Shown here piece after piece: positions 49,217 to 58,219 of a stretch of DNA of 64,000 nucleotides. Position numbers and translations under genes: made by a program. The number at the start of each line of letters is the position of its first letter. Position 1 is the stretch's first letter. The stretch is taken from assembly GCF_029892565.1 (NCBI RefSeq), contig NZ_JARXVH010000019.1, forward strand, positions 117,864-181,863, read 5' to 3'. This DNA is from Streptomyces pseudovenezuelae (GTDB taxonomy: Bacteria > Actinomycetota > Actinomycetes > Streptomycetales > Streptomycetaceae). The notes beneath the pieces were generated by a model. That model had not been told where the DNA came from. It did no database searches and worked only from the letters and a program-made list of their open reading frames with translations.

Positions 49217-49648
49217 ATGAGCGAATCCGAGTTTCCACCGGAAGACCGGGCCGTCGACATGTACCTCGGCATTCTGCGCACCCGGATGGACACGGATGAC
49301 TACCGGCTGCTGCTGGATGTGGTCGAACCGGTCCTCAAGGCGATCGACGAGCAACGCCTGCCCGCCCTGGACTTCGCGATCGGCGAGGAGGGCGGACAGG
49401 GCATGTCCCAGGAGATCCGCGACGAGGCGGCCCTGGTCGTCGCCGCCGCGGTCACCGGCAGGATGGACAACGAGGTCGTCGAGCTCAACCTCGACGAGAC
49501 CGGCCCGATCCGCGTCGTCACCGACGCGGACACCGCCGCTGACCCGGTACGGCTGGGCGAGATCGCCGACTACATCCGGGACCGGCACCGTGAGAACGAG
49601 GAGCTGCGCGGCATCGCCGAGGTGAGCGGCCTGCCCACCGACTTCTGA
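49217..49648 (+). CDS. Hypothetical acidic protein
   Basis: 143 residues, strongly acidic. The middle region (LRTRMDTDDYRLLLDVVEPVLKAIDEQRLPAL) and the end (VRLGEIADYIRDRHRENEELRGIAEVSGLPTDF) are helical and conserved-looking. No domain is recognised and no membrane segment or signal is seen. It follows the ANTAR-GAF gene by 51 bases and may belong to the same transcript. Confidence 0.75.
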   Translation: MSESEFPPEDRAVDMYLGILRTRMDTDDYRLLLDVVEPVLKAIDEQRLPALDFAIGEEGGQGMSQEIRDEAALVVAAAVTGRMDNEVVELNLDETGPIRVVTDADTAADPVRLGEIADYIRDRHRENEELRGIAEVSGLPTDF

Positions 49649-49657
49649 GCCACCGCT

Positions 49658-51916
49658 TCACCCCTTGGCCTTCTTCACCGGCGCCGCCACCGGTACCTTC
49701 AGCGGCCGGGCCAGCCCCGTCACGGCCTCGTCGAGGCGCTGCAGATGCCTCAGCACGCGGTCGGTGACCCGCCCGTAGCGGGAGGTGCCCGGCCGGTCGG
49801 ACTCCAGCAGCGCGGCGATGCTCGGGCCGGTCTCGACCTCGACCTCGGCCCGCTCGTCCGCCACGCGCGCGGCGATCGCCCCGATGTTGCGCAGGATGCG
49901 CTCACCGGCCCGCCGCAGCCGGGGGTCCGCGGCGATCGACGGATTGCCGGGCAGCAGCTCGGCCGTCGCGGCCAGCGAACGCGCGTGGTACGCGCAGGTC
50001 TCCAGGAGCGCGACGACATAGCGCGCGGTGTCGCGCCGGGCCCGCATCGGCGTCACCGGGTGGGTGAGCGGCTGGGTCGCGGCGCGCAGATCGGCCAGCG
50101 CCTGGTCCAGATCACGGGCCATGTCGAGCAGGTCGACCGCGGGCCCGCCGCTGAGCTGGTCGACGGCGGCCTCCGTGACATCGGAGAGCCGGTCAAGGAC
50201 GGTGCCGAGCAGGTCGTTGGTACGGCGGTCCGTGTGCACCGGCAGGACGAACGCCGCCGCGATGATCCCGCAGGCCGCGCCGAGCGCCGTCTCCTCCACA
50301 CGCAGGATCAGCACCGACAGGCTGTAGGTGTGCAGCAGGGTGTACAGCAGCCCCAGGGCCGCGGTGACGAAGAACGACATCAGCGTGTACGACAGCGGTG
50401 CCGTGTAGAACATCGCGAACACCAGCAGCAGCACCAGCGCGAACGCCGTCCAGGTGTGATGGCCGACGAGGCCCGCCAGGAGCAGGCCGGCCACCACGCC
50501 GAGCACGGTGCCCAGCAGCCGCCGGTAGCCCTTGACCAGGATCTCACCGGTGGACGCGGTGTTGATGAACACGATCCAGCAGGTCAGCACCGCCCAGTAC
50601 CAGCGCTGGCTGGAGAGGAACTCGCCGCCCACGATCGCCAGCGACGACCCCACCGCCACCTGCACGGCCGCCCGCGTGGTGGGCCGCCGCAGCCCCGTGG
50701 GCTCCTCCTCGGGCTCTTCCTCGCCCGCGTCGATCGCCACGTCCTCGGCGTCCAGCTCCTCGCGCGAACGGGTCGTCGACGGGCTGTCGTCCGACTCGTC
50801 CTGCGGCCCGTCCAGCGCGATCCGCAACCCCAGCACCGCGCGCCCGGCCTCGCCGATGCCCCGGAACACGTCCTGCACGGCGGGCGGCGCCTTGGGCAGG
50901 TTCTCCTCGTCACGGTAGCCGAGGAGCCGGTTGCGCACATGCGCCAGACCGGTCCCCGAGTCCCCGGACACCGGCCGCAGGACCAGCAGGCGCAGTGCCT
51001 CCAGATCCCGGCGCAGGGTGGCGGTCGCCTCGTCGCCCACCGGCAGCCGGCCGCCCCGCGGCGGGACCGGGGCGCCCGGCAGGTGCAGGGTCAGCGTGTC
51101 CGCGCGCTCGGCGCTGCGCGCGGTCAGCAGCAGGAGGCCCAGGCGCTCGGCGGCGATCTCCGCGTCCGCGATACGGCGCTGCACGAGCCGTGCCACGGCC
51201 GCGTCGGCGGTGCCCTGCTCCAGCCGGCCCTGGATCATCATCGCGGTCTCGTGCAGCCGTGCGGTGCCCTCACGGAGGTGCTCCAGGGCCGTCTCGGCCT
51301 CGTCCGGCCCGGCGTCGAGCAGTTCGAGCTGCGCGGACACGAGTTGCGCCAGCCGGGCCCGGAAGGCGTCCCGCAGCCGCCCCAGGATCCCCTCGGGCGT
51401 CTCGGGTACGAGCACGAAGCGCACCAGTGCGCTGGCGGCGAAGGCGATCGCGACGACCCCGTACAGCTGGGGCAGGGTCGAGAGGGTGGCGCCGACGAAC
51501 AGGGACAGGAAGTAGGTCTGGAAGCCGATCAGGCCCAGCGCGGTGCCCCGGTCCCCGTACCGGCGGCCGTATACGGCGCAGAAGATCAGCACCACGAAGA
51601 AGACGTCACCGCCGACGACACGCGAGTGCAGCAGGGCGGCCAGGGTGAGCGAAGCGAACGCCACCGGCAGGCCCAGGGCGAGTGTCACCGCCTGCGGGCC
51701 GCGTTCCTTCTCGCGGATGGCGAAGGTGGCGACCATCGCCGCGATGGCACCGGCCACCAGATGCGACACGTCGGCCCGCAGCAGCGCCAGCACGGCCAGT
51801 GTGAGGGCGATGGCAGCCACGGTCCGCAGACCCGCGGTCAGTCGCAGCAGTCCGGGATCGGATGCCGCGACGAGATCGCGCGACCGCGCCCGGAGCGTTG
51901 CTGCCACTGCTCTCAC
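49658..51916 (-). CDS. FUSC family membrane protein
   Basis: 752 residues with two hydrophobic clusters (about 23-165 and 400-530), separated by a soluble helical region, and a soluble C-terminus. This is the FUSC/YccS-type architecture of putative aromatic-acid or fusaric-acid exporters. Core stretches are AIRFVLVPETPEGILGRLRDAF and TTRAAVQVAVGSSLAIVGGEFLSSQRWYWAVLTCW. Start GTG 51916 with GGGAG upstream. It converges with the acidic protein gene; stops are 9 bases apart. Confidence 0.87.
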   Translation of the reverse strand: MRAVAATLRARSRDLVAASDPGLLRLTAGLRTVAAIALTLAVLALLRADVSHLVAGAIAAMVATFAIREKERGPQAVTLALGLPVAFASLTLAALLHSRVVGGDVFFVVLIFCAVYGRRYGDRGTALGLIGFQTYFLSLFVGATLSTLPQLYGVVAIAFAASALVRFVLVPETPEGILGRLRDAFRARLAQLVSAQLELLDAGPDEAETALEHLREGTARLHETAMMIQGRLEQGTADAAVARLVQRRIADAEIAAERLGLLLLTARSAERADTLTLHLPGAPVPPRGGRLPVGDEATATLRRDLEALRLLVLRPVSGDSGTGLAHVRNRLLGYRDEENLPKAPPAVQDVFRGIGEAGRAVLGLRIALDGPQDESDDSPSTTRSREELDAEDVAIDAGEEEPEEEPTGLRRPTTRAAVQVAVGSSLAIVGGEFLSSQRWYWAVLTCWIVFINTASTGEILVKGYRRLLGTVLGVVAGLLLAGLVGHHTWTAFALVLLLVFAMFYTAPLSYTLMSFFVTAALGLLYTLLHTYSLSVLILRVEETALGAACGIIAAAFVLPVHTDRRTNDLLGTVLDRLSDVTEAAVDQLSGGPAVDLLDMARDLDQALADLRAATQPLTHPVTPMRARRDTARYVVALLETCAYHARSLAATAELLPGNPSIAADPRLRRAGERILRNIGAIAARVADERAEVEVETGPSIAALLESDRPGTSRYGRVTDRVLRHLQRLDEAVTGLARPLKVPVAAPVKKAKG

Positions 51917-51999
51917 GCCGCCGCACTCACTCCCGTCCCCGTCTCACGTCAAGATCCCGTCCCAGCATGGCATGCCGGGACGGGAGCGCGCGCACCGCG

Positions 52000-53367
52000 T
52001 CAGGTCCCCTCGGGGCCCGTCCCCTCGACCTGCGCCCGCACCTGCTCGGGCGTCAGGTACGCGTTGGTGTACTCGAAGTCCTTCAGCGTGGCGGGCTTGC
52101 GGGACTGGAAGCCGGTGCGGACGAAGTCGTCGCCGGCGACCGCGTTGAGCACCCAGTTGGTCATCACGCGGGTCTTGGCGACGCCCGTGCGCAGCGCCGA
52201 CCAGTGGTAGCCGCGGGCGACGGCCTGGGCGGGCAGACCGCGCAGTTCGATGCCGAGCGGCTTGGAGACGGCGTCCTTGCCGCCGAGGTCGACGACCAGG
52301 CCGAGGTCCTTGTGGACATACGGCGTCAGCGGCTTGTTGCGCAGGGTCGCGATGACGTTGTCGGCGACGTGTTTGCCCTGCCGCATGGCGTGCTGGGCGG
52401 TGGGCGGGCAGACCGCGGCGTCGTCGTCCTTGGCCTTGTCGGGCACCGCGGCGGCGTCGCCGAGCGCGAAGACGCCGTCCTGGCCCGGCAGGTTCATCTC
52501 CGCGGCGACCGCGAGGCGCCCCCGGACCGTCTCGGCGCCGAGGGTGGCGATGAGCGGGCTCGCGACGACCCCGGCGGTCCAGATCAGGGTGCGGGTGGGC
52601 ACCACCCGGCCGTCGGTGAAGGTGACCTCCTCGGCGCCCGCCTTCTCGATGGAGACGCCCAGCGAGATGTCGATGCCGCGCTTGCGCAGGATCGTCTGGG
52701 CGCTGGTGCCGAGCTTGTCGCCCAGCTCGGGCATCAGCTTCGGGGCGATGTCGATCAGGTGCCACTTGATGAGCGCCGGGTCGATGCGCGGGTAGCGCTT
52801 GACCGCGGCGTGGGTGAGCTTCTGCAGACAGGCCGCGGTCTCCGTGCCGGCGTATCCGCCGCCCACGACCACGAACTGCAGCCGCGAGGCGCGCTCGGCC
52901 GGGTCGTCGCTCGCGTCGGCCAGGTCGAGCTGGGAGATGACGTGGTCGCGCACGTAGGCGGCTTCCGCGAGGGTCTTCATCCCGTACGCGTGCTCGGTGA
53001 GGCCGGGGATGTCGAAGGTGCGGGTGATGCTGCCGGGCGTCAGCACGATGTAGTCGTAGGGCTCGTTGACGATCTCGTCGGTGATGGTGCGGATGACGCA
53101 GACCTTGGACTTGATGTCCACGCCGATGGCTCCGCCCGGAATGATCCGGGTGCGGTACTTCTTGCTGCGCCGCAGCGACACGGCGATCGACTGGGGCGTC
53201 AGCACGCCGGAGGCGACCTGGGGCAGCAGGGGGAGGTAGAGCTGGTAGGAGAACGGCGTCACCAGCGTGACGTCGGCCTCGTCGGGCGCGAGCTTCCGCT
53301 CCAGTCGGCGTACGCACTCCACGCCGGCGAAGCCTGCGCCGACCACCAGGATCCTGGGTCGTGTCAC
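52000..53367 (-). CDS. NDH-2-like FAD-dependent oxidoreductase
   Basis: 455 residues of the type II NADH dehydrogenase family. The N-terminal FAD motif is ILVVGAGFAGVECVRRL, the second dinucleotide motif is FVVVGGGYAGTETA, and the FAD C-terminal segment is GVFALGDAAAVP. CPPTAQHAMRQGKHVADNV is typical of NDH-2. It probably feeds electrons from NADH to menaquinone without proton pumping. The start GTG 53367 is nine bases from GAAAGGG, which abuts the ATG at 53376. Confidence 0.88.
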   Translation of the reverse strand: MTRPRILVVGAGFAGVECVRRLERKLAPDEADVTLVTPFSYQLYLPLLPQVASGVLTPQSIAVSLRRSKKYRTRIIPGGAIGVDIKSKVCVIRTITDEIVNEPYDYIVLTPGSITRTFDIPGLTEHAYGMKTLAEAAYVRDHVISQLDLADASDDPAERASRLQFVVVGGGYAGTETAACLQKLTHAAVKRYPRIDPALIKWHLIDIAPKLMPELGDKLGTSAQTILRKRGIDISLGVSIEKAGAEEVTFTDGRVVPTRTLIWTAGVVASPLIATLGAETVRGRLAVAAEMNLPGQDGVFALGDAAAVPDKAKDDDAAVCPPTAQHAMRQGKHVADNVIATLRNKPLTPYVHKDLGLVVDLGGKDAVSKPLGIELRGLPAQAVARGYHWSALRTGVAKTRVMTNWVLNAVAGDDFVRTGFQSRKPATLKDFEYTNAYLTPEQVRAQVEGTGPEGT

Positions 53368-53581
53368 GGTGTTCATCCCTTTCTGCGGCTCCAGGCGGTC
53401 TGCATCGGACGCCCTTCGCATGCCCATGGATCGCTGCTTCGCACCACATCGATCCCACCGTGTCCCCAGCCGTTCCGCCAGTTGGGCGCGGCAGGCAGAC
53501 GAACGCGTCGAGCACAACCATGCCCGCCCGACGGCCGAAACGCACTGGATAGGAGGGGAAAGATCAGAGCCGCGCGATCTC

Positions 53582-53610
53582 TTGACGGTCTGTTGGGCTG
53601 GTCCTAACGT
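53582..53610 (+). promoter_or_regulatory. Promoter upstream of the secreted beta-sandwich protein
   Basis: TTGACG (53582-53587), 17-base spacer, TAACGT (53605-53610), a good vegetative-type promoter for the gene starting at 53701. It lies in the 333-base gap 53368-53700, whose left half (53368-53560) shows no other clear signal. Confidence 0.6.
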
Positions 53611-53619
53611 CCCCCTCGC

Positions 53620-53658
53620 TTGTTCAAATCAGGGACCAAAGTTCATGTACTTGAACAA
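53620..53658. promoter_or_regulatory. Inverted repeats between promoter and secreted protein gene
   Basis: TTGTTCAA (53620-53627) and TTGAACAA (53651-53658) are a perfect 8-bp inverted repeat 23 bases apart; GTTCA-N6-TGAAC (53641-53656) overlaps the right arm. Just downstream of the -10 box, so a plausible operator or leader hairpin. Confidence 0.55.
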
Positions 53659-53700
53659 TGCGTGAATGGCGGTCACCCCCCACACTCCTCGGGAGGCAGG

Positions 53701-54303
53701 ATGCTCACACGCCTGCGCGCACTCGTCGTGACCACGACCGTGGGCGCCACTTCACTGCTGGCGGCTCCGCACGCCCTGGCCGAAGTGGAGCCCGGCGGCT
53801 GGGTCTCGGTTTCACCCGGCTACACCGAGCAGGAACGTGGCTGCGGACAGATCAGTGGGCTGACGTTCCAGCTCACCTGCTCCACGGCCAGCGGTGACCA
53901 GCGGGCTGAACGACGCTACGACACCTACACGGGAGGGACGCGCCAGTTCGAGGGCTCCTTCCGCATCACCAGCCTCAGCGGCACCCGGATCAGCCTCAAG
54001 CAGACCTTCAACGAATCCGCCGCCGGCCCCTACTTCATGCTCGCCGTCGAACGCGGCGGCCGGCTCTACGCGGTGCACGGCGGCACCACGCTCTCCAACG
54101 CGGGCACCGTCGGCGCGACCGTCCGGGTCAACACCGTCCACCAGGTCGGAAGCCAGCACCGCACCTACATCAACGGCTCCCTCAAGCACACCTACGCCAG
54201 CCCCGGCGGCAGCTTCTACGACAAGTTCGGCGCCTACCGCACCGACAGCGGCAACGGACCGGCCACCGTGGTGTGGAGCAACGTCCACTTCTGGCGGAAG
54301 TAG
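53701..54303 (+). CDS. Secreted beta-jelly-roll protein (polysaccharide-lyase-like)
   Basis: 200 residues with a Sec signal (about 1-28, ending PHALAEVEP). The mature domain is beta-rich, and the stretch FNESAAGPYFMLAVERGGRLYAVHGG ... RVNTVHQVGSQHRTYINGSLKHTY ... FYDKFGAYRTDSGNGPATVVWSNVHFW resembles concanavalin-type polysaccharide lyases (glucuronan/alginate-lyase-like). The identification is tentative. Start ATG 53701 has GGGAGG upstream. A lipoprotein gene follows 10 bases downstream. Confidence 0.8.
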   Translation: MLTRLRALVVTTTVGATSLLAAPHALAEVEPGGWVSVSPGYTEQERGCGQISGLTFQLTCSTASGDQRAERRYDTYTGGTRQFEGSFRITSLSGTRISLKQTFNESAAGPYFMLAVERGGRLYAVHGGTTLSNAGTVGATVRVNTVHQVGSQHRTYINGSLKHTYASPGGSFYDKFGAYRTDSGNGPATVVWSNVHFWRK

Positions 54304-54313
54304 CCCACGCCGT

Positions 54314-55015
54314 ATGCGTGTCCTCACACGCGTGGCAGTGCCGGCAGCGCTGATCCTGGCGCTGTCGGCCTGCTCGGCGCCCCAACAGGCGGAAGCGGAG
54401 CGGCCGTTGCGCGCGGCCCTGACCACCCCCACCGACGTCGACCTCAAGTGGCGGGACGAGCGCGCCGCGGTCGCGGGCCATGTGCTGGAGTTCGCCACCG
54501 CCGCGCGGGGCCCCTACACCGTGCTCCAGTACCTGGACCGCCAGGTGACGACCTACCGCCACCCCGACCTGATGCCCCGCACGACCTTCTACTACCGGCT
54601 GCGGACCTACCGCGGCCCCGCGTCCCGACCGGTCCACGTCGACCTCCCCGCCGGCGGCTGGACGGCCGAGGAGGAGAACGCCGACCACGACTGGCTGCCG
54701 GCCCGCACCCTGCCCGGGCACCAGGGCGCACGGCACGCCCTGCCCGCCGGGGCGCCGACGGACCTGCGCGCCGTCGTCAAGGACGCCAACGGCATCCTGT
54801 TCACCTGGACCGACAACTCCGCCGACGAGGACGGCTTCCTCCTGGAGATCCGCAGACAGTCCGGCGCGGCGTACGAGCCCCTCGCCGTACTCGATCCGGA
54901 CATCAACTCCACCGGCCTGGTCACCCTGCCCGAGGAGAAGCACGCCTCCTACCGGATCCGCGCCTTCACGCTCGGCGAGCGGTCCAACGTCGTCCACCTG
55001 ACCACGGGGGAGTAG
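54314..55015 (+). CDS. Fibronectin-type-III-like lipoprotein
   Basis: 233 residues. The signal ends in the lipobox LSAC (Cys about 20). Two Fn3-like beta domains follow (about 35-120 and 140-233), the second with TWTDNSADEDGFLLEIRRQSG typical of Fn3. No catalytic motif. It lies 10 bases after the secreted lyase-like gene on the same strand, so co-expression and cell-surface interaction are likely. Converges with the acyl-CoA ligase gene, stops 3 bases apart. Confidence 0.82.
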   Translation: MRVLTRVAVPAALILALSACSAPQQAEAERPLRAALTTPTDVDLKWRDERAAVAGHVLEFATAARGPYTVLQYLDRQVTTYRHPDLMPRTTFYYRLRTYRGPASRPVHVDLPAGGWTAEEENADHDWLPARTLPGHQGARHALPAGAPTDLRAVVKDANGILFTWTDNSADEDGFLLEIRRQSGAAYEPLAVLDPDINSTGLVTLPEEKHASYRIRAFTLGERSNVVHLTTGE

Positions 55016-55018
55016 CGC

Positions 55019-56923
55019 TCAGCGGAAAACGTTGTCCGCGTCGTCCCAGCCGGACAGTTCGTCCGGCACGTTCTGCCGCGGGGCGCGCGAGCGTGCCTGG
55101 TACATGGCGTCGATCTCGAACGCGTAGCGCTCCACGATCGCGTCCCTGCGCAGCTTCATGGACGGCGTCAGCAACCCGTTGGCGTGGTCGAACTGCACCG
55201 GCAGCACCCGGAAGACCCGGATGGACTCCGAGCGCGACACGCTGCTGTTGGCGGCGGCCACGGCCCGCCCGATCTCCTCCCGCAGCGCGTTCTCCTCCCG
55301 CGCCTCCCGGCTCGGCGTGTCGCTCTGCAGCGACAGCGAACCGCGCCAGTACGCCAGGAACTCCGGGTCCAGGGTGATCAGGGCGCCGATGCACGGCCGG
55401 TTGTCGCCGACCACCACCGCCTGATGGACCAGCGGATGCATCCTCAGCCGCTGTTCCAGAGCAGCCGGGGCGACGCTCTTGCCGCTGCTGGTGATGATGA
55501 TGTCCTTCTTGCGGCCGGTGATCGTCAGATAGCCGTCGGAGTCCAGCCAGCCGAGGTCCCCGGTGGCCAGCCAGCCGCCCCGCAGCGTGGCCCGCGTCGC
55601 GGCCTCGTCGTTGATGTAGCCCTGGAACACCGACGGACCGCGCACCAGGATCTCGCCGTCCTCGGCCAGCATGAGGTCCATGCCCGGCAGCGCCTGCCCG
55701 ACCGTCCCGGACTTCTCCCGGCCCAGCGGCTGCATGGTGACCCCGCCGCTGGTCTCGGTGAGCCCGTACCCGTCGTGCACGTAGACACCGATGCCCTCGT
55801 AGAACAGGGAGAGTTCGCGGTTCAGCGGCGAACCGCCGGACGTCGCCCGCCCCACTCTGCCGCCCAGCGCGGCACGGAGTCTGCGGTACACCGTCCGTTC
55901 GTACAGGGCGTGTTGCAGCCGCAGGTCGAGACCGGGGCCCGAGCCGCCGCCGAGCCGCTGGCGTTCCAGCGCCGCGGCGAAGTCCCGCGCGGTGTCGGCG
56001 GCCCGCTCGAACAGGACACCGCGGCCCGCCTGTTGGGCCGTGCGCAGGAAGTTCTTGTAGATCTTCTCGAAGACCGACGGTACGGCGTAGAAGTACGTCG
56101 GCCGGAACGAGCGCAGCGCCGACACCAGGGCCTCGCCGCCGAGGTCGGGCTCGTGGCCCATGAGCAGGCCGCCGCGGATGCACACGCTCTGGATCATGAG
56201 TCCGTACACGTGCGAGAACGGCAGGAAGGCCAGCACGGAGCCCTGCTCGCCGGGCGGCGCCGCCGTGTGGCCCCAGCCGGCCAGCAGCGTGTCGCACGGG
56301 CTCGCCAGATTGCGGTGGCTGAGCGCGCAGCCCATGGGGTGCCCGCTGGTGCCGGAGGTGTAGGCGACGACCGCAGTGGAGTCCGGCAGCACGATGCGGC
56401 GCAGCGAGTCGACGGTGGCGATCGGGATGAACTCCCCCCGCTGCACCAGGTCGTCCAGCGCCCCCGCGTCCAACTGCCAGACGTGGCGCAGCTGTCGGAG
56501 CGACCCGCACACCGAGCCGACCGTCATCACCGCCTGCTCGTCCTCGACGACCACGGCCACACAGCCGGCGTCCCGCAGGATCCACTCCACCTGGTCGCGC
56601 GAGGACGTCGGATAGATCGGGACGACCTCGGCACCGACGGCCCACAGCGCGTAGCTGAGCACGGTCCACTCGTACCGGGTGCGCGCCATGATCGCCACAC
56701 GATGACCGGGCGAGATACCGGACGCGATGAGGCCCTTCGCCAAGTCCACCACCTCGTCCCGCACTTCCACGGCTGTCACCTCCTCCCAGTCGGTCGAGGA
56801 GGGGGTGGAGCGACGGGCGAGCAGGGGCAGAGTGGGGTTGTGGACCGCTGCGTCGAAGACGCTGTCGGCGAGCCCGCCGCTGTGCGACGAGACGGGGGAG
56901 GGAGCGAGGGCGAAGTCGCGCAT
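55019..56923 (-). CDS. AMP-dependent fatty-acid-CoA ligase-like protein
   Basis: 634 residues of the ANL superfamily. The P-loop reads AYTSGTSGHPMG (M197 in place of the usual Lys in GxPKG), A5 DGYGLTETSG, A7 GDLGW and A8 GYLTITGRKKDIIITSSGKSVAP. The catalytic C-terminal lysine is in NGLLTPSMKLRRD. It is similar to long-chain acyl-CoA synthetases of the FadD15 type. The P-loop Met makes activity worth checking. Start ATG 56923; there are 143 bases before the carboxylate-amine ligase end. Confidence 0.87.
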   Translation of the reverse strand: MRDFALAPSPVSSHSGGLADSVFDAAVHNPTLPLLARRSTPSSTDWEEVTAVEVRDEVVDLAKGLIASGISPGHRVAIMARTRYEWTVLSYALWAVGAEVVPIYPTSSRDQVEWILRDAGCVAVVVEDEQAVMTVGSVCGSLRQLRHVWQLDAGALDDLVQRGEFIPIATVDSLRRIVLPDSTAVVAYTSGTSGHPMGCALSHRNLASPCDTLLAGWGHTAAPPGEQGSVLAFLPFSHVYGLMIQSVCIRGGLLMGHEPDLGGEALVSALRSFRPTYFYAVPSVFEKIYKNFLRTAQQAGRGVLFERAADTARDFAAALERQRLGGGSGPGLDLRLQHALYERTVYRRLRAALGGRVGRATSGGSPLNRELSLFYEGIGVYVHDGYGLTETSGGVTMQPLGREKSGTVGQALPGMDLMLAEDGEILVRGPSVFQGYINDEAATRATLRGGWLATGDLGWLDSDGYLTITGRKKDIIITSSGKSVAPAALEQRLRMHPLVHQAVVVGDNRPCIGALITLDPEFLAYWRGSLSLQSDTPSREAREENALREEIGRAVAAANSSVSRSESIRVFRVLPVQFDHANGLLTPSMKLRRDAIVERYAFEIDAMYQARSRAPRQNVPDELSGWDDADNVFR

Positions 56924-57066
56924 TGCGCTGCTCCTGACGTGTACGGGCTGTGACTCCGCCGATGTGAACTGTGTCGGCGGTGCTCGAATCTAGCCCAGGT
57001 CGAAGCGATAGGCGCCGGGAACGGCCAAGTAAACGCGTTCGTGATCTCAGCCGACCGGTACCTGCC

Positions 57067-58149
57067 TCAATGTCCCTGTGTACGGCGCACGCACTCGGCG
57101 ACCACGTCCCGCAGACTCCCGGTCCGCGCCATGACCTCGCGCTGCACCCGGGCGCCGTTGCCCCGCCCCAGTGACTCCGCGACGCCGGCCCGTGCGCGGT
57201 CGACGTCTCCGGTGTCGGAGAGGGCGTCGGAGACATGGTCCAGCAGGGCCTGCACCACGGTCCGCGCGGGCAGCCTGCGCATGGTCTCGGGGTGCAGCAA
57301 CTCGCCCTCCAGGCCTGCCCGTGCGGCCTGCCAGGCGGCCAGCCGGAGCAGGCTCACACTCTGTACGAGCGGCTCGCCTTCCGCCCGCCACTCACGCGCG
57401 GCCGTCTCCACCAGACCGCGGATGAGCGTGGCGATGAGGACGGCCGTGTCGGCGTGCAGGCACACGTCCGAGACTCGGATCTCGACCGTCGGGTAACTCG
57501 CGGACAGCCGGGCGTCGAAGTAGATCATCCCTTCGTCCAGGATCACGCCGGTGGAGACCATGTCGGCGACCCGCCGGTGGTAGCGCTCGGCCGAACCGAA
57601 GACCTCGGTGGGACCCGCGGACGGCCACCGCTGCCACACCCGGCTGCGATAGCTGCTGTAACTGGTGTCCTTGCCCTGCCAGAACGGGGAGTTGGCGCTC
57701 AGCGCCGACAGCACCGACAGCCAGGGCCGGATCCGGTCGAGGACCGCCACGCCCTCCTCGTCGGACTCCACGGACACGTGCACATGGCAGCCGCACACGA
57801 GCTGCTCCTGGGTGGCGATGCCGTACTGCTCCGCCATCCACTGGTAGCGGCGGCCGACGCCGACCGAAGGGCTCACGGTCAGCGGCGAGGTGGCCAGCGC
57901 GGCGACGGTGCAGCCGATCTCCCCGGCGTGTTGCGCGGCCTCCTTGCGGCAGCGGACGATCTCCGCGCCGAGTTCCTCCATGTGCGCCCGCGGCTGGGTG
58001 GCGAACTCGACCATCTGGTCGTGCAGTTCCTCCTCGAACACCTCGCTGTCCAGGTCGGCACGCGCGAGTACCGCGGCCGCCAGGGCCCGCGGTTCACCCG
58101 ATTCCGGGTCGACCAGGAGGATCTCCTCCTCCACTCCGACAGTCCGCAC
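57067..58149 (-). CDS. Carboxylate-amine ligase (YbdK/glutamate-cysteine ligase family 2)
   Basis: 360 residues of the GCS2 family. The N-terminal VRTVGVEEEILLVDP supplies the metal/ATP acidic residues. GCHVHVSVESDEEG and FGSAERYHRRVADMVSTG are family blocks, and TVEIRVSDVCLHAD is the substrate arm. It makes a gamma-glutamyl or other carboxylate-amine peptide bond; E. coli YbdK has weak glutamate-cysteine ligase activity, but the actinomycete substrate is unknown. Start GTG 58149 with GAAGGG upstream. The longer frame to 58206 includes a non-conserved leader. Confidence 0.87.
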   Translation of the reverse strand: MRTVGVEEEILLVDPESGEPRALAAAVLARADLDSEVFEEELHDQMVEFATQPRAHMEELGAEIVRCRKEAAQHAGEIGCTVAALATSPLTVSPSVGVGRRYQWMAEQYGIATQEQLVCGCHVHVSVESDEEGVAVLDRIRPWLSVLSALSANSPFWQGKDTSYSSYRSRVWQRWPSAGPTEVFGSAERYHRRVADMVSTGVILDEGMIYFDARLSASYPTVEIRVSDVCLHADTAVLIATLIRGLVETAAREWRAEGEPLVQSVSLLRLAAWQAARAGLEGELLHPETMRRLPARTVVQALLDHVSDALSDTGDVDRARAGVAESLGRGNGARVQREVMARTGSLRDVVAECVRRTQGH

Positions 58150-58219
58150 GTGATGCCGCCCTTCTGTGGTGTACGACCCGACTGCCCCGAAAGGACGTTC
58201 GGACACCTGGACGGGAGCT

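Noticed and set aside
49745..52210. An 821-codon frame antisense to the FUSC gene
   Set aside because: Arg/Gly/Gln-rich shadow; the minus strand carries a well-formed membrane protein with family motifs.
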